From NCBI GenBank assembly GCA_016278415.1, contig JADQBV010000207.1, forward strand, positions 1-29,106: a stretch of DNA of 29,106 nucleotides, given 5' to 3'. Source of the stretch: Halanaerobiales bacterium. GTDB lineage: Bacteria; Bacillota_F; Halanaerobiia; Halanaerobiales; DTU029. Below are positions 1 through 8,810 of the stretch, piece by piece; position 1 is the stretch's first letter, and each line of letters opens with the position of its first letter. The notes beneath the pieces were generated by a model that had not been told where the DNA came from, searched no databases, and worked only from the letters and a program-made list of their open reading frames with translations. The translations under genes and the position numbers were made by a program.

Positions 1-190
1 CGTGTTCCGACAGCCTCGATGGCTTAGTACTGGCCCGACCTTGCGTTTATAATGAGGGGGCAGTGAAACAAGATTTTGTTAACCAGCTTCTTGCATTCAG
101 TCGTAAATGGAGACTTTTTAAATTCATTCAGTTAAACAGCAAAATGCCTAGGCATAATACCCACGGTAATGGAATTTATCCCTCAAATCT

Positions 191-1213
191 TTACCTCTTA
201 ACCCTACCAGATGCATTACCACCTGCAAGAGATTCTACCTCTTTTACACTTACATGGTTAAAGTCTCCAGGAATGGATTGCTTCAAACAAGAAGCAGCAG
301 CACCAAATTCAGCAGATTCCTGTAAAGTCTTTCCAGTCAGTCTAGAGTAAATCAATCCACCAGCAAAGGAGTCACCTCCACCTACTCTATCTACTATATG
401 AATACTATATTGTTTGGATTTCACAAAGTTTTTTCCGTCATATAGAACAACTAACCAATCATTATCTGAAGCACTATGACTAATTCTCAAATGACTTCCA
501 ACCAATTCTAGATCAAATCTATCTATTAATTGTTGAGCAACATCTTTAAATCCATCAACATTAATATCTCCACTGTCGATATCGGAACCACTCTTAATTC
601 CAAAAACCATCTCTGCATCTTCTTCGTTAGCTATACATACATCAACATATTCCATTACCTTTGACATAACCTGGCCAGCACGCTCTTTTGTCCATAGCTT
701 TGCCCTATAGTTAAGGTCACAACTAACTTTAACTCCATTCCTCTTAGCAGCTTTAACTGCTTCTAGAGTGATTTCTGACATATTGTCACTAAGAGCAGGA
801 GTAATTCCAGTAGTATGAAGCCAATCAACATCAGCAAATATCTCATCCCAGTCAAAGTCATCTGAAGATGCCTCAGCAATGGCTGAATATGCCCTATCAT
901 ATATAACATTAGATGGACGCTGACTAGCACCATTTTCACAATAATAAATACCTAATCTATCTCCACCGCGAGCAATATAATCTGTATTCACACCAAAACG
1001 TCTCAAGTCATTCAAAGCAGCTTGACCTATTGGATTTTCTGGAAGCTTACTTACAAAGCGAGCATCTAATCCATAATTAGCCAATGATACAGAAACATTA
1101 GCCTCTCCTCCACCATAGATAACATTAAATGTATCTGTCTGAACAAATCTTTTTTGATCTGGTGGAGTTAACCTCAACATAATCTCACCAAATGTAACAA
1201 CCTTCTTACTCAT
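191..1213 (-). CDS. kdgK: 2-keto-3-deoxygluconate kinase (PfkB family)
   Basis: Cytoplasmic sugar kinase that phosphorylates KDG to KDPG, the step before aldol cleavage. The 340-residue protein has the PfkB fold signatures: an N-terminal GGGEANVSVSLA substrate/lid region (about residues 34-45) and, near the C-terminus, VGGGDSFAGG (about 277-286), whose Asp is the family's catalytic base. Length fits KdgK. I chose the ATG at 1213 because AAAGGATG sits 7-8 bases upstream; an in-frame TTG at 1231 would overlap that ribosome binding site. It follows kdgA by 41 bp and is the last gene of the LacI-headed unit. No clear terminator is seen in the 190 bases that remain downstream. Related PfkB kinases (fructokinase, 5-dehydro-2-deoxygluconokinase) cannot be excluded from sequence alone, but pairing with a KDPG aldolase makes KdgK the best call. 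Confidence 0.9.
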   Translation of the reverse strand: MSKKVVTFGEIMLRLTPPDQKRFVQTDTFNVIYGGGEANVSVSLANYGLDARFVSKLPENPIGQAALNDLRRFGVNTDYIARGGDRLGIYYCENGASQRPSNVIYDRAYSAIAEASSDDFDWDEIFADVDWLHTTGITPALSDNMSEITLEAVKAAKRNGVKVSCDLNYRAKLWTKERAGQVMSKVMEYVDVCIANEEDAEMVFGIKSGSDIDSGDINVDGFKDVAQQLIDRFDLELVGSHLRISHSASDNDWLVVLYDGKNFVKSKQYSIHIVDRVGGGDSFAGGLIYSRLTGKTLQESAEFGAAASCLKQSIPGDFNHVSVKEVESLAGGNASGRVKR

Positions 1214-1254
1214 ACTATCATCCTTTCTCAATATTATTATATTTTTAAAAATAC

Positions 1255-1911
1255 CTAAGCATTCATTTCTTCTCTTGCTTCCTTGATTTTCTTAATGAAC
1301 TCTGCAGCAGTTCTGGTAACTTCATCATAGTCACCTTTTTTAGCACCAGCTGTTAAAGCGCTTCCTACACCAACTGCAAAACTACCTGCCTTTATCCATT
1401 CTTTAACATTATCTAGGCTTACTCCACCAGTAGGAAGTAAAGGTGCCTGAGGTAAAGGACCTTTAATGGCCTTAATTATCTTTGGACCAAAAAGTGTTGC
1501 TGGGAAAATTTTGCATACATCTGCGCCAGCTTCCATAGCTTTTATTACTTCACTAGGTGTAACAACCCCTGGCATTATAGCTTTTTGATATCTGTTACAT
1601 AGTTTGATAGTCTCTATGTCTGTTCCTGGAGAAACTATGTATTCAGCACCAGCTAATAAACACGCCCGAGCTGTCTCGCTATCTAGAACTGTACCAGCAC
1701 CAATGAGTATTTCATTATTTGGGTATGCTTTAGCTAATTCTTTGATAACATCTACTGCCCCAGGCACTGTCATTGTAATTTCAATTGCCTGAACACCACC
1801 TGCCATTACAGCATCTGATATTTTTAAGGCTTGCTCAGCGTTTTCAGCCCTTACAACAGCAACAATTCCTGTTTCTTCAATTCTTCTTAAATTTTCAATC
1901 TTTGGAATCAT
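1255..1911 (-). CDS. kdgA: KDPG / KHG aldolase
   Basis: Class I aldolase that cleaves 2-keto-3-deoxy-6-phosphogluconate to pyruvate and glyceraldehyde 3-phosphate; many members also split 4-hydroxy-2-oxoglutarate. The 218-residue TIM-barrel protein shows the family's active-site pieces: EIT (Glu44), CKIFPA with the Schiff-base Lys134, and PTGGV (Thr161). The ATG at 1911 has a run of six G's as ribosome binding site. It is followed by kdgK after 41 bp. Upstream, 122 bp separate it from the flavoprotein gene; I see no convincing terminator or promoter there, so co-transcription with the redox genes is likely but not shown. Full-length, nothing odd. Confidence 0.92.
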   Translation of the reverse strand: MIPKIENLRRIEETGIVAVVRAENAEQALKISDAVMAGGVQAIEITMTVPGAVDVIKELAKAYPNNEILIGAGTVLDSETARACLLAGAEYIVSPGTDIETIKLCNRYQKAIMPGVVTPSEVIKAMEAGADVCKIFPATLFGPKIIKAIKGPLPQAPLLPTGGVSLDNVKEWIKAGSFAVGVGSALTAGAKKGDYDEVTRTAAEFIKKIKEAREEMNA

Positions 1912-2033
1912 AATATTAACCCCCCGTATATTTTTTTGTTTTGCATTGTGAAACGCAGTTTTATTATTGTCTGATAATATATTTCTATTTATAATACAAA
2001 ATTCCTGCTCAAAACTTGAAAAATATAATTTAA

Positions 2034-4034
2034 TTACTCTACAATTTTATCCTTCATATATTTGTTCCAGACATTCTCAAACCAACTATCTTCCTGAGGA
2101 ATCTCCTTAACTGAATCCCACTTGAAATTACATTGACCCTCTTTATAAGTTACTTTTTGTACTTTATCTATCAAAGAACCATCACTTATTGAAAAACGAA
2201 ATTCTTCTTTAAGTCCCTCTAAAGGTAATTCACCTTCAGGGTCATTGACAAGGTAAGAACCTCTACTTCTACCACCTTTATTTATAAAATCCTCAATTGC
2301 AGATAAATATACATATTGAGTTATTAGCATATCATAGTTTTGAAAAGCAAGAGTCAGTTCGTGTATATTTCTTAGTTTAGCAGAATCCTTCAATGAATTC
2401 AGCCTGATTCTAGCCTCCTCGGCACCCTCAGCAGCAGCACTGGCAGAACGTATATGGGCACCTTTTTTGGTCATTCTTTCACCAATTTCCTGACGTATCT
2501 CTAGTACATTTCCTTTCTCAACAATATTAGAAGCAAATGTCTCCCCCAATTCTATCTTCCTTAACACCTGTTTTTCCACTAGTGATATAAATTTTTCTGT
2601 CTCTATTGGACTATCCTGATACCTTGCCGCGATATATTGGGCTGCCCTTGTACTACCTACTTGACCAGAATTTAAAGCACTTCCTCCAGGACGGTATATT
2701 CCATGACTCCCATTCACTTCACCTACTGGGAAAAGGTGTTTCAAATTACTTTCCCACCATATGTTACCATAGAGACCACCATTATTATGCTGTGCACAAA
2801 CTGCTATTTCTAAATACTCCTTAGTTAAATCAATACCATTTTCTTTATAGAGATCAATAGCCGGTTGATTCATATGAGCAAGTCTTTCAATAGGTGTACC
2901 AAACAAGGCAGTTGAATTCTCTAAATACTGATAACTCTCTTCCCCTAATTGGGAAAAATCCAGTTCACCGTCTTTACTACCCCACTCAGGGTTCTCCATA
3001 AAATCTAACCATACCCTTCGGCCTTTCACCATAGTCTCATTATAGACTAATATATCTATAATAGAAGATGCAAAGTCCTTTACTTTTCTAGGATCAAAGG
3101 GCCACTGATACCCTTTTAAAAATACTGCATCCAGCATTTTTCCAGGCTCTTCAAAGTATTCATTGAGAAATTCCTTCTCATCATTACCATCTTGATCTGT
3201 AGAAACATATCTAGGCAAAACCTGCTGGTAAGTACCAGATAAATTCCAGCGGAATTTAATTGAAGCAATCCCATATTGAGATTCTGTCAGGTTTTTTCCC
3301 ATTACCCCTGCCTCAAAAGCAAGCCCAGATGCACCTGTTTGACTCTCTGGATAAACAGAAGTGGCATATATTCCTGCTGGCCCACCAGTAGCATAAACAA
3401 TATTTGTACAGTTAAATAGAACATATCTGCTATCTTTATTCTTTATATCATTAATATTTAAGGCAAGTAGGCCCACTGCTTTACTTGTACCATCTTCATC
3501 TTGACTAGTTAAAATACCGATTACCTGGTAACCATCAAATATCTTAATATCTTTCTGTTTAATCTGTTTCTCTAACTTCTCTGTCATATATTTAGAGGTT
3601 AATGGTCCAGCAGAAGTTGCTCTTTGCCGCGGATCATGATCAGTTTTATAACCCACAAACTCACCAAACCTATTATGTGGGAAAGGAACACCTATATCTA
3701 CTAAATGATAGAAAGACTGTGCTGAAAGGGCCGCCTCAACTAAGGCTATATCTCCATCCATGCTCCCACCATTAAATAGGGTCTTTGCCATCTCATCTAC
3801 TGAATCTGTTTCTTCACCTGCTAGTGTTAATTTATAATATGTTTGTTTGTCAGACCCAGTATTTCTAGATGTACCCATCTTCATTCCCTCTGTAATAATC
3901 GCTATATCTTCTTGCCCGAAATTATATAATCTATCTGCAGCATTAAACCCAGCCGCACCTGACCCAACAACTGCTGTGTTGAGCGAAAAAACCTCAATTT
4001 TAATTCCTTTTACTTCAATAATATTTCTCTCCAT
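2034..4034 (-). CDS. FAD-dependent oxidoreductase of the fumarate reductase/succinate dehydrogenase flavoprotein superfamily
   Basis: Probably a soluble FAD enzyme; substrate unknown. The 666-residue protein has an N-terminal dinucleotide-binding GSGAAGFNA (about 24-32), TDHDPRQRATSAGP (131-144), and a second FAD contact YATGGPAGIYA (214-224). CAQHNNGGLYG (413-423) stands where fumarate reductases carry their conserved His-x-x-Gly-Gly, followed by GEVNGSHG (438-445) and RPGGSALNSGQVG (448-460). The C-terminal part is helical, as in SdhA/FrdA/AprA. There is no signal peptide, heme motif or covalent-flavin signature that I recognise, and no Fe-S or membrane-anchor partner gene nearby, so ordinary fumarate reductase or succinate dehydrogenase is unlikely. 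The start at 4034 is chosen for its GGGGGAG site 9 bases upstream; longer starts up to 4118 would overlap the SDR gene and lack a site. It follows the SDR by 55 bp. Confidence 0.75.
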   Translation of the reverse strand: MERNIIEVKGIKIEVFSLNTAVVGSGAAGFNAADRLYNFGQEDIAIITEGMKMGTSRNTGSDKQTYYKLTLAGEETDSVDEMAKTLFNGGSMDGDIALVEAALSAQSFYHLVDIGVPFPHNRFGEFVGYKTDHDPRQRATSAGPLTSKYMTEKLEKQIKQKDIKIFDGYQVIGILTSQDEDGTSKAVGLLALNINDIKNKDSRYVLFNCTNIVYATGGPAGIYATSVYPESQTGASGLAFEAGVMGKNLTESQYGIASIKFRWNLSGTYQQVLPRYVSTDQDGNDEKEFLNEYFEEPGKMLDAVFLKGYQWPFDPRKVKDFASSIIDILVYNETMVKGRRVWLDFMENPEWGSKDGELDFSQLGEESYQYLENSTALFGTPIERLAHMNQPAIDLYKENGIDLTKEYLEIAVCAQHNNGGLYGNIWWESNLKHLFPVGEVNGSHGIYRPGGSALNSGQVGSTRAAQYIAARYQDSPIETEKFISLVEKQVLRKIELGETFASNIVEKGNVLEIRQEIGERMTKKGAHIRSASAAAEGAEEARIRLNSLKDSAKLRNIHELTLAFQNYDMLITQYVYLSAIEDFINKGGRSRGSYLVNDPEGELPLEGLKEEFRFSISDGSLIDKVQKVTYKEGQCNFKWDSVKEIPQEDSWFENVWNKYMKDKIVE

Positions 4035-4089
4035 ATCTTTATACTCCCCCTTATTATCCGCCTCTATTAGAATAATGCTCATATCTTCT

Positions 4090-4869
4090 CTATAACCTAC
4101 GCAGGTGAAAACCACCATCTACATTAATTACTTCACCAGTTGTGAATTTTAGTTTACCTGAACAGAAAACTGTAACCGCATTGGCAATATCCTCTGGATA
4201 ACCCCATCTCTTTATTGGTGTAAGTCCTTCATCTATCAATTTATCATATTTGTCCTTAACAACCTTAGTCATATCTGTATATATAATCCCTGGTCTTACC
4301 TCATATACATTTATACCATTCTCAGCTAGTCTATCAGCAAAGAGTTTCGTCAACATACTAACACCTGCCTTTGATATACAATATTCACCCCTATTTGGTG
4401 AAGATGTATATGATGACATTGAAGCAATATTAACAATTACCGGTTCAAATCTATCTCCATTCCCTGCGACCTCTTGAAGCATAATGTTAGCAACCTTTTG
4501 AGTCATAAACATAGTCCCTTTCAAATTAACTCCTACAACAAAATCAAAGCTGTCTTCTGTCATTGAAAGTATATCTTTACGCTCTCGTGGTGCAACACCG
4601 GCATTATTAATCAATATATCTATTCTTCCAAATTTATTCATAATTACTTCGCTAAATTCTTCTCTATGATCATCATTAGTAAGATCACCTTGATAATATA
4701 AAACAGGAACCCCTAATCCTTCTAACTCTTTTATACTATCTTCTACCTCTTCTTTATTAATTATGTCAAATATAGCAATTGCATTTCCTTCTTCAGCAAG
4801 TTTCTCTGCTATACCATAACCAATTCCCCGTGCCGCACCTGTCACTATGGCAACTTTCTTATCAATCAT
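4090..4869 (-). CDS. Short-chain dehydrogenase/reductase (SDR), sugar or sugar-acid type
   Basis: Classical NAD(P)-dependent SDR of 259 residues. Visible signatures are TGAARGIG (10-17) for cofactor binding, NNAG (88-91), the catalytic Ser in IASMSSY, and Tyr163-x3-Lys167 in EYCISKAG; the C-terminus ends INVDGGFHLRRL. Automated pipelines usually name such proteins 3-ketoacyl-ACP reductase, but nothing here concerns fatty acids: the neighbours are two sugar-type Gfo/Idh/MocA dehydrogenases, a flavoprotein and KDG enzymes. A role in oxidising or reducing a carbohydrate keto group is inferred. The ATG at 4869 follows AGGAGG at good spacing. The gap to the upstream Gfo/Idh gene is 174 bp, the widest inside this unit, so an internal promoter is possible, although I could not identify a good one. 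Confidence 0.85.
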   Translation of the reverse strand: MIDKKVAIVTGAARGIGYGIAEKLAEEGNAIAIFDIINKEEVEDSIKELEGLGVPVLYYQGDLTNDDHREEFSEVIMNKFGRIDILINNAGVAPRERKDILSMTEDSFDFVVGVNLKGTMFMTQKVANIMLQEVAGNGDRFEPVIVNIASMSSYTSSPNRGEYCISKAGVSMLTKLFADRLAENGINVYEVRPGIIYTDMTKVVKDKYDKLIDEGLTPIKRWGYPEDIANAVTVFCSGKLKFTTGEVINVDGGFHLRRL

Positions 4870-5043
4870 TATAAATTACCTCCTAGTTTAGTAATAAAAC
4901 AAATTGCTATCCTACCCACTTTTAACTACCAGACACAAATTCAAAAAATATATTTGATTTATTTATATCAAAATTTTCTTGGCAAGCTAATTTTGGAACT
5001 ATCTATATATTTCTATCACCACATAAGATTGTATATCGTTCAC

Positions 5044-6033
5044 TCAGAACTTAATAACTATATTTTCATCAGCAGATTGTCTGGCTTTTAGGCATGCTTC
5101 AGTAATGTAAAAGGAGTCCTCAGCACTTACTATACACTTGCCTTCACCCCTAACCTGTCTCAGGAAATCAATAAAAATACCCTCATTTTCTTCCAAACTT
5201 ACTTCCTGTATACCTTCTTTTTCTTGATTAATCAAAAACACCTGCTCATCACGAACCTCTATTATCCCTTTGGTACCTGCAATTCTGATTCTATCATCAC
5301 CATGTGAAGGTGCAGTATCTGGCCGCAAATAATCTATATTAACTGACCCCATAACCTGATTTGAAAGATTAAAATGTATCAGACCAGTAACTTCCAGTTC
5401 TCCATGATCTCCATTGTACTTACTGGAATGTGCTGCATAAACATCCTTAAATCGTTCCCCTGAAAACCAATATAACCAGTCGATAGCATGACTACCTACC
5501 CAGGGGATTGTACCACCATAAGTACTTCTTTCTTTAAAAAAGTCATCCCGAGACCCAAGCCGGTATGACTTTTGAGCATTAATCAACCTCACTCTTCCCA
5601 CAGCCCCATCCTGAACAAGATTCCAGGCCGTCATAAACCAGGGCTTATATCTAATACCAAACATTGCCGCTAGACTTACTTCACTTTTTTTATAGGCAGC
5701 CTTAACATCCTCTAGTTCATTAATCTTAGTGGCAACAGGTTTTTCAACAAACACATTTATATCCCGTTTTAGAGCCTCTATAGTAATAGAAGCCTGTTGA
5801 TTGAATTGACTAGCAACAACTACTATTTCAGGTTTTAAATCATCCAGCATTCTTCTATAATTTTCAAATACCTGTGGCTGCTGTCCTATTAACTCAAGTG
5901 TTAACGCTAGGTCGGCAATATTCTCCTGAGCTGTTCCAGGGGCTATACCCACAACATGGCAGTCTTTGTCAAGCTTTATTCCATCTATTACATAATTGGT
6001 ATGACCTGATGAACCAATAATACAAATTCTCAT
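5044..6033 (-). CDS. Gfo/Idh/MocA family oxidoreductase, short form
   Basis: NAD(P)-dependent dehydrogenase of 329 residues; the family acts on sugars, inositols, sugar amines and glycosides, often at C2 or C3. The N-terminal Rossmann start is MRICIIGSSGHTNYVIDG, with glycines somewhat different from the usual GxGxxG. The diagnostic motif is VEKPVAT (about 116-122), and TIPWVGSHAIDWLYWF carries the His of the C-terminal domain active site. The ATG at 6033 has AGGTAGAGG directly upstream. It lies 94 bp after the second Gfo/Idh gene and shares little with it beyond the fold, so the two are not a recent duplication and probably act on different intermediates. Substrate cannot be read from the sequence. 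Confidence 0.82.
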   Translation of the reverse strand: MRICIIGSSGHTNYVIDGIKLDKDCHVVGIAPGTAQENIADLALTLELIGQQPQVFENYRRMLDDLKPEIVVVASQFNQQASITIEALKRDINVFVEKPVATKINELEDVKAAYKKSEVSLAAMFGIRYKPWFMTAWNLVQDGAVGRVRLINAQKSYRLGSRDDFFKERSTYGGTIPWVGSHAIDWLYWFSGERFKDVYAAHSSKYNGDHGELEVTGLIHFNLSNQVMGSVNIDYLRPDTAPSHGDDRIRIAGTKGIIEVRDEQVFLINQEKEGIQEVSLEENEGIFIDFLRQVRGEGKCIVSAEDSFYITEACLKARQSADENIVIKF

Positions 6034-6127
6034 CCTCTACCTCCCCATCTAGATCTTATTATGAAAATATTAAAATTATCTCAAGTATCAAACTTAAAAT
6101 AATCAAATTATCCTTATTGAACAAAAG

Positions 6128-7354
6128 TTATTCCTGATTTGAGGGGTAATAATCATATGCTGTAAGGTTAATCTCTTTCCCAACCTTAGCCCACTCTACT
6201 CCACGCTCATGAGGCAAATTCCAATTATTATAACAATCCATCATTATATCACTTAAGCCCTCAACATATACTGCAGTATCATTATCTTCAGTATCTTTAG
6301 AAGTCTTAACTAGTTCCGCCGGGAAATTAGGTATTTCTTGTACAGCCTCCTGCATTCCATTTATAGCAGTTACATGAGGTATAGCAGCTTCAATACCACA
6401 AAGATGAGAGCCCTTACCTTTAATAGCATCCAGCATAATCCAAATTTTATTGAAACTATCCGCAAAGGGATTACCGTATACTTTTTGAGTCCCGTCCTTG
6501 AATTCAGCAACTATCTGACTGTCTCTATCCTGGTCAAAGTAAACTGTTGCCTTTTCAAATTCATAGCAGAATTTAGGGTTCACCTGGTTCTGGGTTGCAT
6601 GTGTTACTAAATATAGCAATTCTACCCCCTGTTCAGTCCATATCCGAGCAGCTGAAGTATCAAAGTTCTCTATTTTATTTGCCCTATATAGCTCTGCCTG
6701 TATTCTTTTGGGCCAGGCACTTTCCTCAATTCTTTGTCCCAGAACATAGAACATATTATGAAGATAATGCGCTGTTGCATTATTAGCAACACTATCAAGT
6801 ATCCATTTACCATTACTATCCTTCTGTTTTCCAGCCCAAGCACTTCGATTATAATATTTAAAATCTCTAGGCCATAACACTAAAGTCTTTAATCTAAGTG
6901 GTTTTCCAAGAACACCACCCAATATATCGTTCTTTAATGCCTGAATTGCCTTACTAAACGACCACTGATAGGCAATACCAACAGGTTTACCAACTTGCTG
7001 CTGTACCTCAAGCATCGCCTTTCCCTCCTGAACAGTAGCAGATAAGGGTTTCTCACAAATAACTCCAGCACCATTTTCCAAAGCAATAATTGTCTGGCTA
7101 CTATGATACTGTATCGGTGAAGATATACACACATAGTCAGCAGAATTATTACCCTTATAAAAATCTTCCATTGAAGAGAATATCGGTATTCCTTTTTTTC
7201 TGACTTCATCTATCCTGGGAGAGTTTTCAGGATAAGGGTCAACCATAGCGACAATTTTATAATCATCTCTATCAGTATTATCTAAAAACTCATTAACATA
7301 ATTTCCCCCATAACCACCCATACCAACAATTAAAACAGAAACTGTCTTAGACAT
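6128..7354 (-). CDS. Gfo/Idh/MocA family oxidoreductase, long form
   Basis: NAD(P)-dependent dehydrogenase of 408 residues. It has an N-terminal Rossmann motif VLIVGMGGYGGNY (8-20), the family motif CEKPLSAT (about 100-107), then YYNRSAWAGK and SVANNATAHYLHNM in the C-terminal domain, where family members hold the catalytic Lys/His network and the dimer sheet. The region around YYNRSAWAGK is typical of the longer, sugar-oxidising branch. The ATG at 7354 follows GGGGGA. It is 42 bp downstream of the Old-Yellow-Enzyme-like gene, so co-transcription is very likely. As for the shorter paralog, the substrate is unknown; an oxidised sugar or glycoside intermediate is the natural guess from context. 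Confidence 0.82.
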   Translation of the reverse strand: MSKTVSVLIVGMGGYGGNYVNEFLDNTDRDDYKIVAMVDPYPENSPRIDEVRKKGIPIFSSMEDFYKGNNSADYVCISSPIQYHSSQTIIALENGAGVICEKPLSATVQEGKAMLEVQQQVGKPVGIAYQWSFSKAIQALKNDILGGVLGKPLRLKTLVLWPRDFKYYNRSAWAGKQKDSNGKWILDSVANNATAHYLHNMFYVLGQRIEESAWPKRIQAELYRANKIENFDTSAARIWTEQGVELLYLVTHATQNQVNPKFCYEFEKATVYFDQDRDSQIVAEFKDGTQKVYGNPFADSFNKIWIMLDAIKGKGSHLCGIEAAIPHVTAINGMQEAVQEIPNFPAELVKTSKDTEDNDTAVYVEGLSDIMMDCYNNWNLPHERGVEWAKVGKEINLTAYDYYPSNQE

Positions 7355-7396
7355 AAATACTATCCCCCTAACTATTTCTAGATCTTTAAATAAAAC

Positions 7397-8719
7397 CTAA
7401 TTCTTATATTCCTCTAATAGCTCTTTATAGATAGGCATATATAGTTCCATATCACGAACAACACAACCACTATGTTTCTTTTTTGCCTTTAACTCAGCAC
7501 ATTTACTACAAGTAACACATACATTGCTTTTCTTCATCTTTCCTTCAGTAATAATGTCTTTAGGAAAATCAGGGTAAGCGAAAGCCTGCCGACCAAAACC
7601 AATCATACTTGCCCATCCGTTCTTAATTACCCCAGCAGCAAGATATGGAGCAAATTGCCTCAACCAGGTGAAGCCAGTACCAACTACAACACAATCCCTA
7701 ACCTCTTCCTGAACTATCCGACCTAATCTTAATAACCTTTCCACACCAATAAATGGGTGCTCTGGTGATTCATATCCCAGATTGCCTGGAAGGTCATAAG
7801 GACGATTTATGTGTGGATAAATATAAGGTGTAGCAGCAGTAATATTTATTAGTTTAACCCCTAATTCCTGTAATTCCTTAACTAATTTCCTTGGTTCACT
7901 ATGATCCTCATTACCATCCTGATCCGTTCCCCAACCATATGGAAAAGGAATTGCATCATAGACATTCATTCTAGTAGCAAGATCAATGTCAAGCTCGGCA
8001 GCTATCTTTTTTAAGGAGTTTTTTAACAATCTAGTACGGTTTTCATAATCACCACCGTATTTACCTTCCCTTGTATGAGCTGCCAGGTTTTCCGATAAAA
8101 GATAACGGTGACAAGCTTTTATATCAACAGCATCAAATCCTGCTTTTTTTGCTAACTTAGCAGCTGCTAAAAAATCCTCTTCAAGCTGTTCTAACTCTTC
8201 ATCTGTCATGACATCTTTATCTTCCGAAATACTAGCAGCCTTATCTGCCAAATCTTCATGGAATAATATATTGCGATTTTCACCAAACCTACCTGAATGG
8301 GTTAATTGGATAACCAAATATGGATTAAACTCTTCTTCCATTGCTTCAGTCGCCTTTTGCCTTACCATGTCTACCATACTTTTTATAGAGTCAACTGTGT
8401 TTTCATTCAAGAAAAGCTGCATTTTATTAGCACGACCGGATTCATTTACAGCCACTGCCTCAAACCAGATAAGACCTGCACCACCCTCAGCATATCTCCT
8501 ATATCTTCTTAGTGTTAGTTCACTAGGTGTCCCGTCATCATTACCATCAGCGCCTTCCATAGGATGTATGGCAAGTCTATTGGGAATTGCTTTATCACCA
8601 ATTTTCAATTCCTCTGCCAAAACCTCAATCTCTTCATCTAAAGGACAATTAACATCCAACTGCCTGATGGCATCTTTCACGTCACCCAGTGATTTGTAAT
8701 TAAACTTATTTTTTTTCAC
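7397..8719 (-). CDS. Old Yellow Enzyme-like (NADH:flavin oxidoreductase family) protein with C-terminal cysteine cluster
   Basis: FMN-binding TIM-barrel oxidoreductase of 440 residues. Seen: QLTHSGR (138-144) and the catalytic stretch VDIKACHRYLLSENL with His204, then KYGGDYENRTRLL (220-232), all typical of the 2,4-dienoyl-CoA reductase / trimethylamine dehydrogenase / OYE family. At the end are Cys401, Cys404, Cys407 and Cys419 (C-x2-C-x2-C-x11-C), close to the C-x2-C-x3-C-x11-C 4Fe-4S site of multidomain members, but the protein stops about 20 residues later and lacks their FAD and NAD(P)H domains. It presumably needs an external electron partner. The start is GTG at 8719, with GGAGG 7 bases upstream. 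It is 91 bp after the repressor gene. Reduction or dehydrogenation of an unsaturated or oxidised sugar derivative is inferred, not shown. Confidence 0.78.
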   Translation of the reverse strand: MKKNKFNYKSLGDVKDAIRQLDVNCPLDEEIEVLAEELKIGDKAIPNRLAIHPMEGADGNDDGTPSELTLRRYRRYAEGGAGLIWFEAVAVNESGRANKMQLFLNENTVDSIKSMVDMVRQKATEAMEEEFNPYLVIQLTHSGRFGENRNILFHEDLADKAASISEDKDVMTDEELEQLEEDFLAAAKLAKKAGFDAVDIKACHRYLLSENLAAHTREGKYGGDYENRTRLLKNSLKKIAAELDIDLATRMNVYDAIPFPYGWGTDQDGNEDHSEPRKLVKELQELGVKLINITAATPYIYPHINRPYDLPGNLGYESPEHPFIGVERLLRLGRIVQEEVRDCVVVGTGFTWLRQFAPYLAAGVIKNGWASMIGFGRQAFAYPDFPKDIITEGKMKKSNVCVTCSKCAELKAKKKHSGCVVRDMELYMPIYKELLEEYKN

Positions 8720-8810
8720 CTAATATCCTCCCTTGTTAATAATAAATTTTCAAACTTGAAAAATCAAAACAATGTAAATTTGATAAAATATAGATTATTT
8801 CAAACTCACT

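Noticed and set aside
1..190. Possible transposase remnant or kdgK terminator at the left edge
   Set aside because: Only a 12-bp palindrome ATGCCTAGGCAT (144-155) and short open frames are visible; too little to support either.
1955..1975. Catabolite-repression-like site before kdgA (TGTGAAACGCAGTTTT)
   Set aside because: The central CG and flanking bases do not fit a cre consensus at the required positions.
4035..4118. Longer N-terminus for the flavoprotein (start at 4118 or 4082)
   Set aside because: No good ribosome binding site, partial overlap with the SDR gene, and the family fold begins after the ATG at 4034, which has GGGGGAG upstream.
8208..8699. 163-codon open frame on the plus strand
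   Set aside because: It lies wholly opposite the OYE-like gene, has no recognisable domain, and its translation is Ser/Ile-rich as expected for an antisense shadow.
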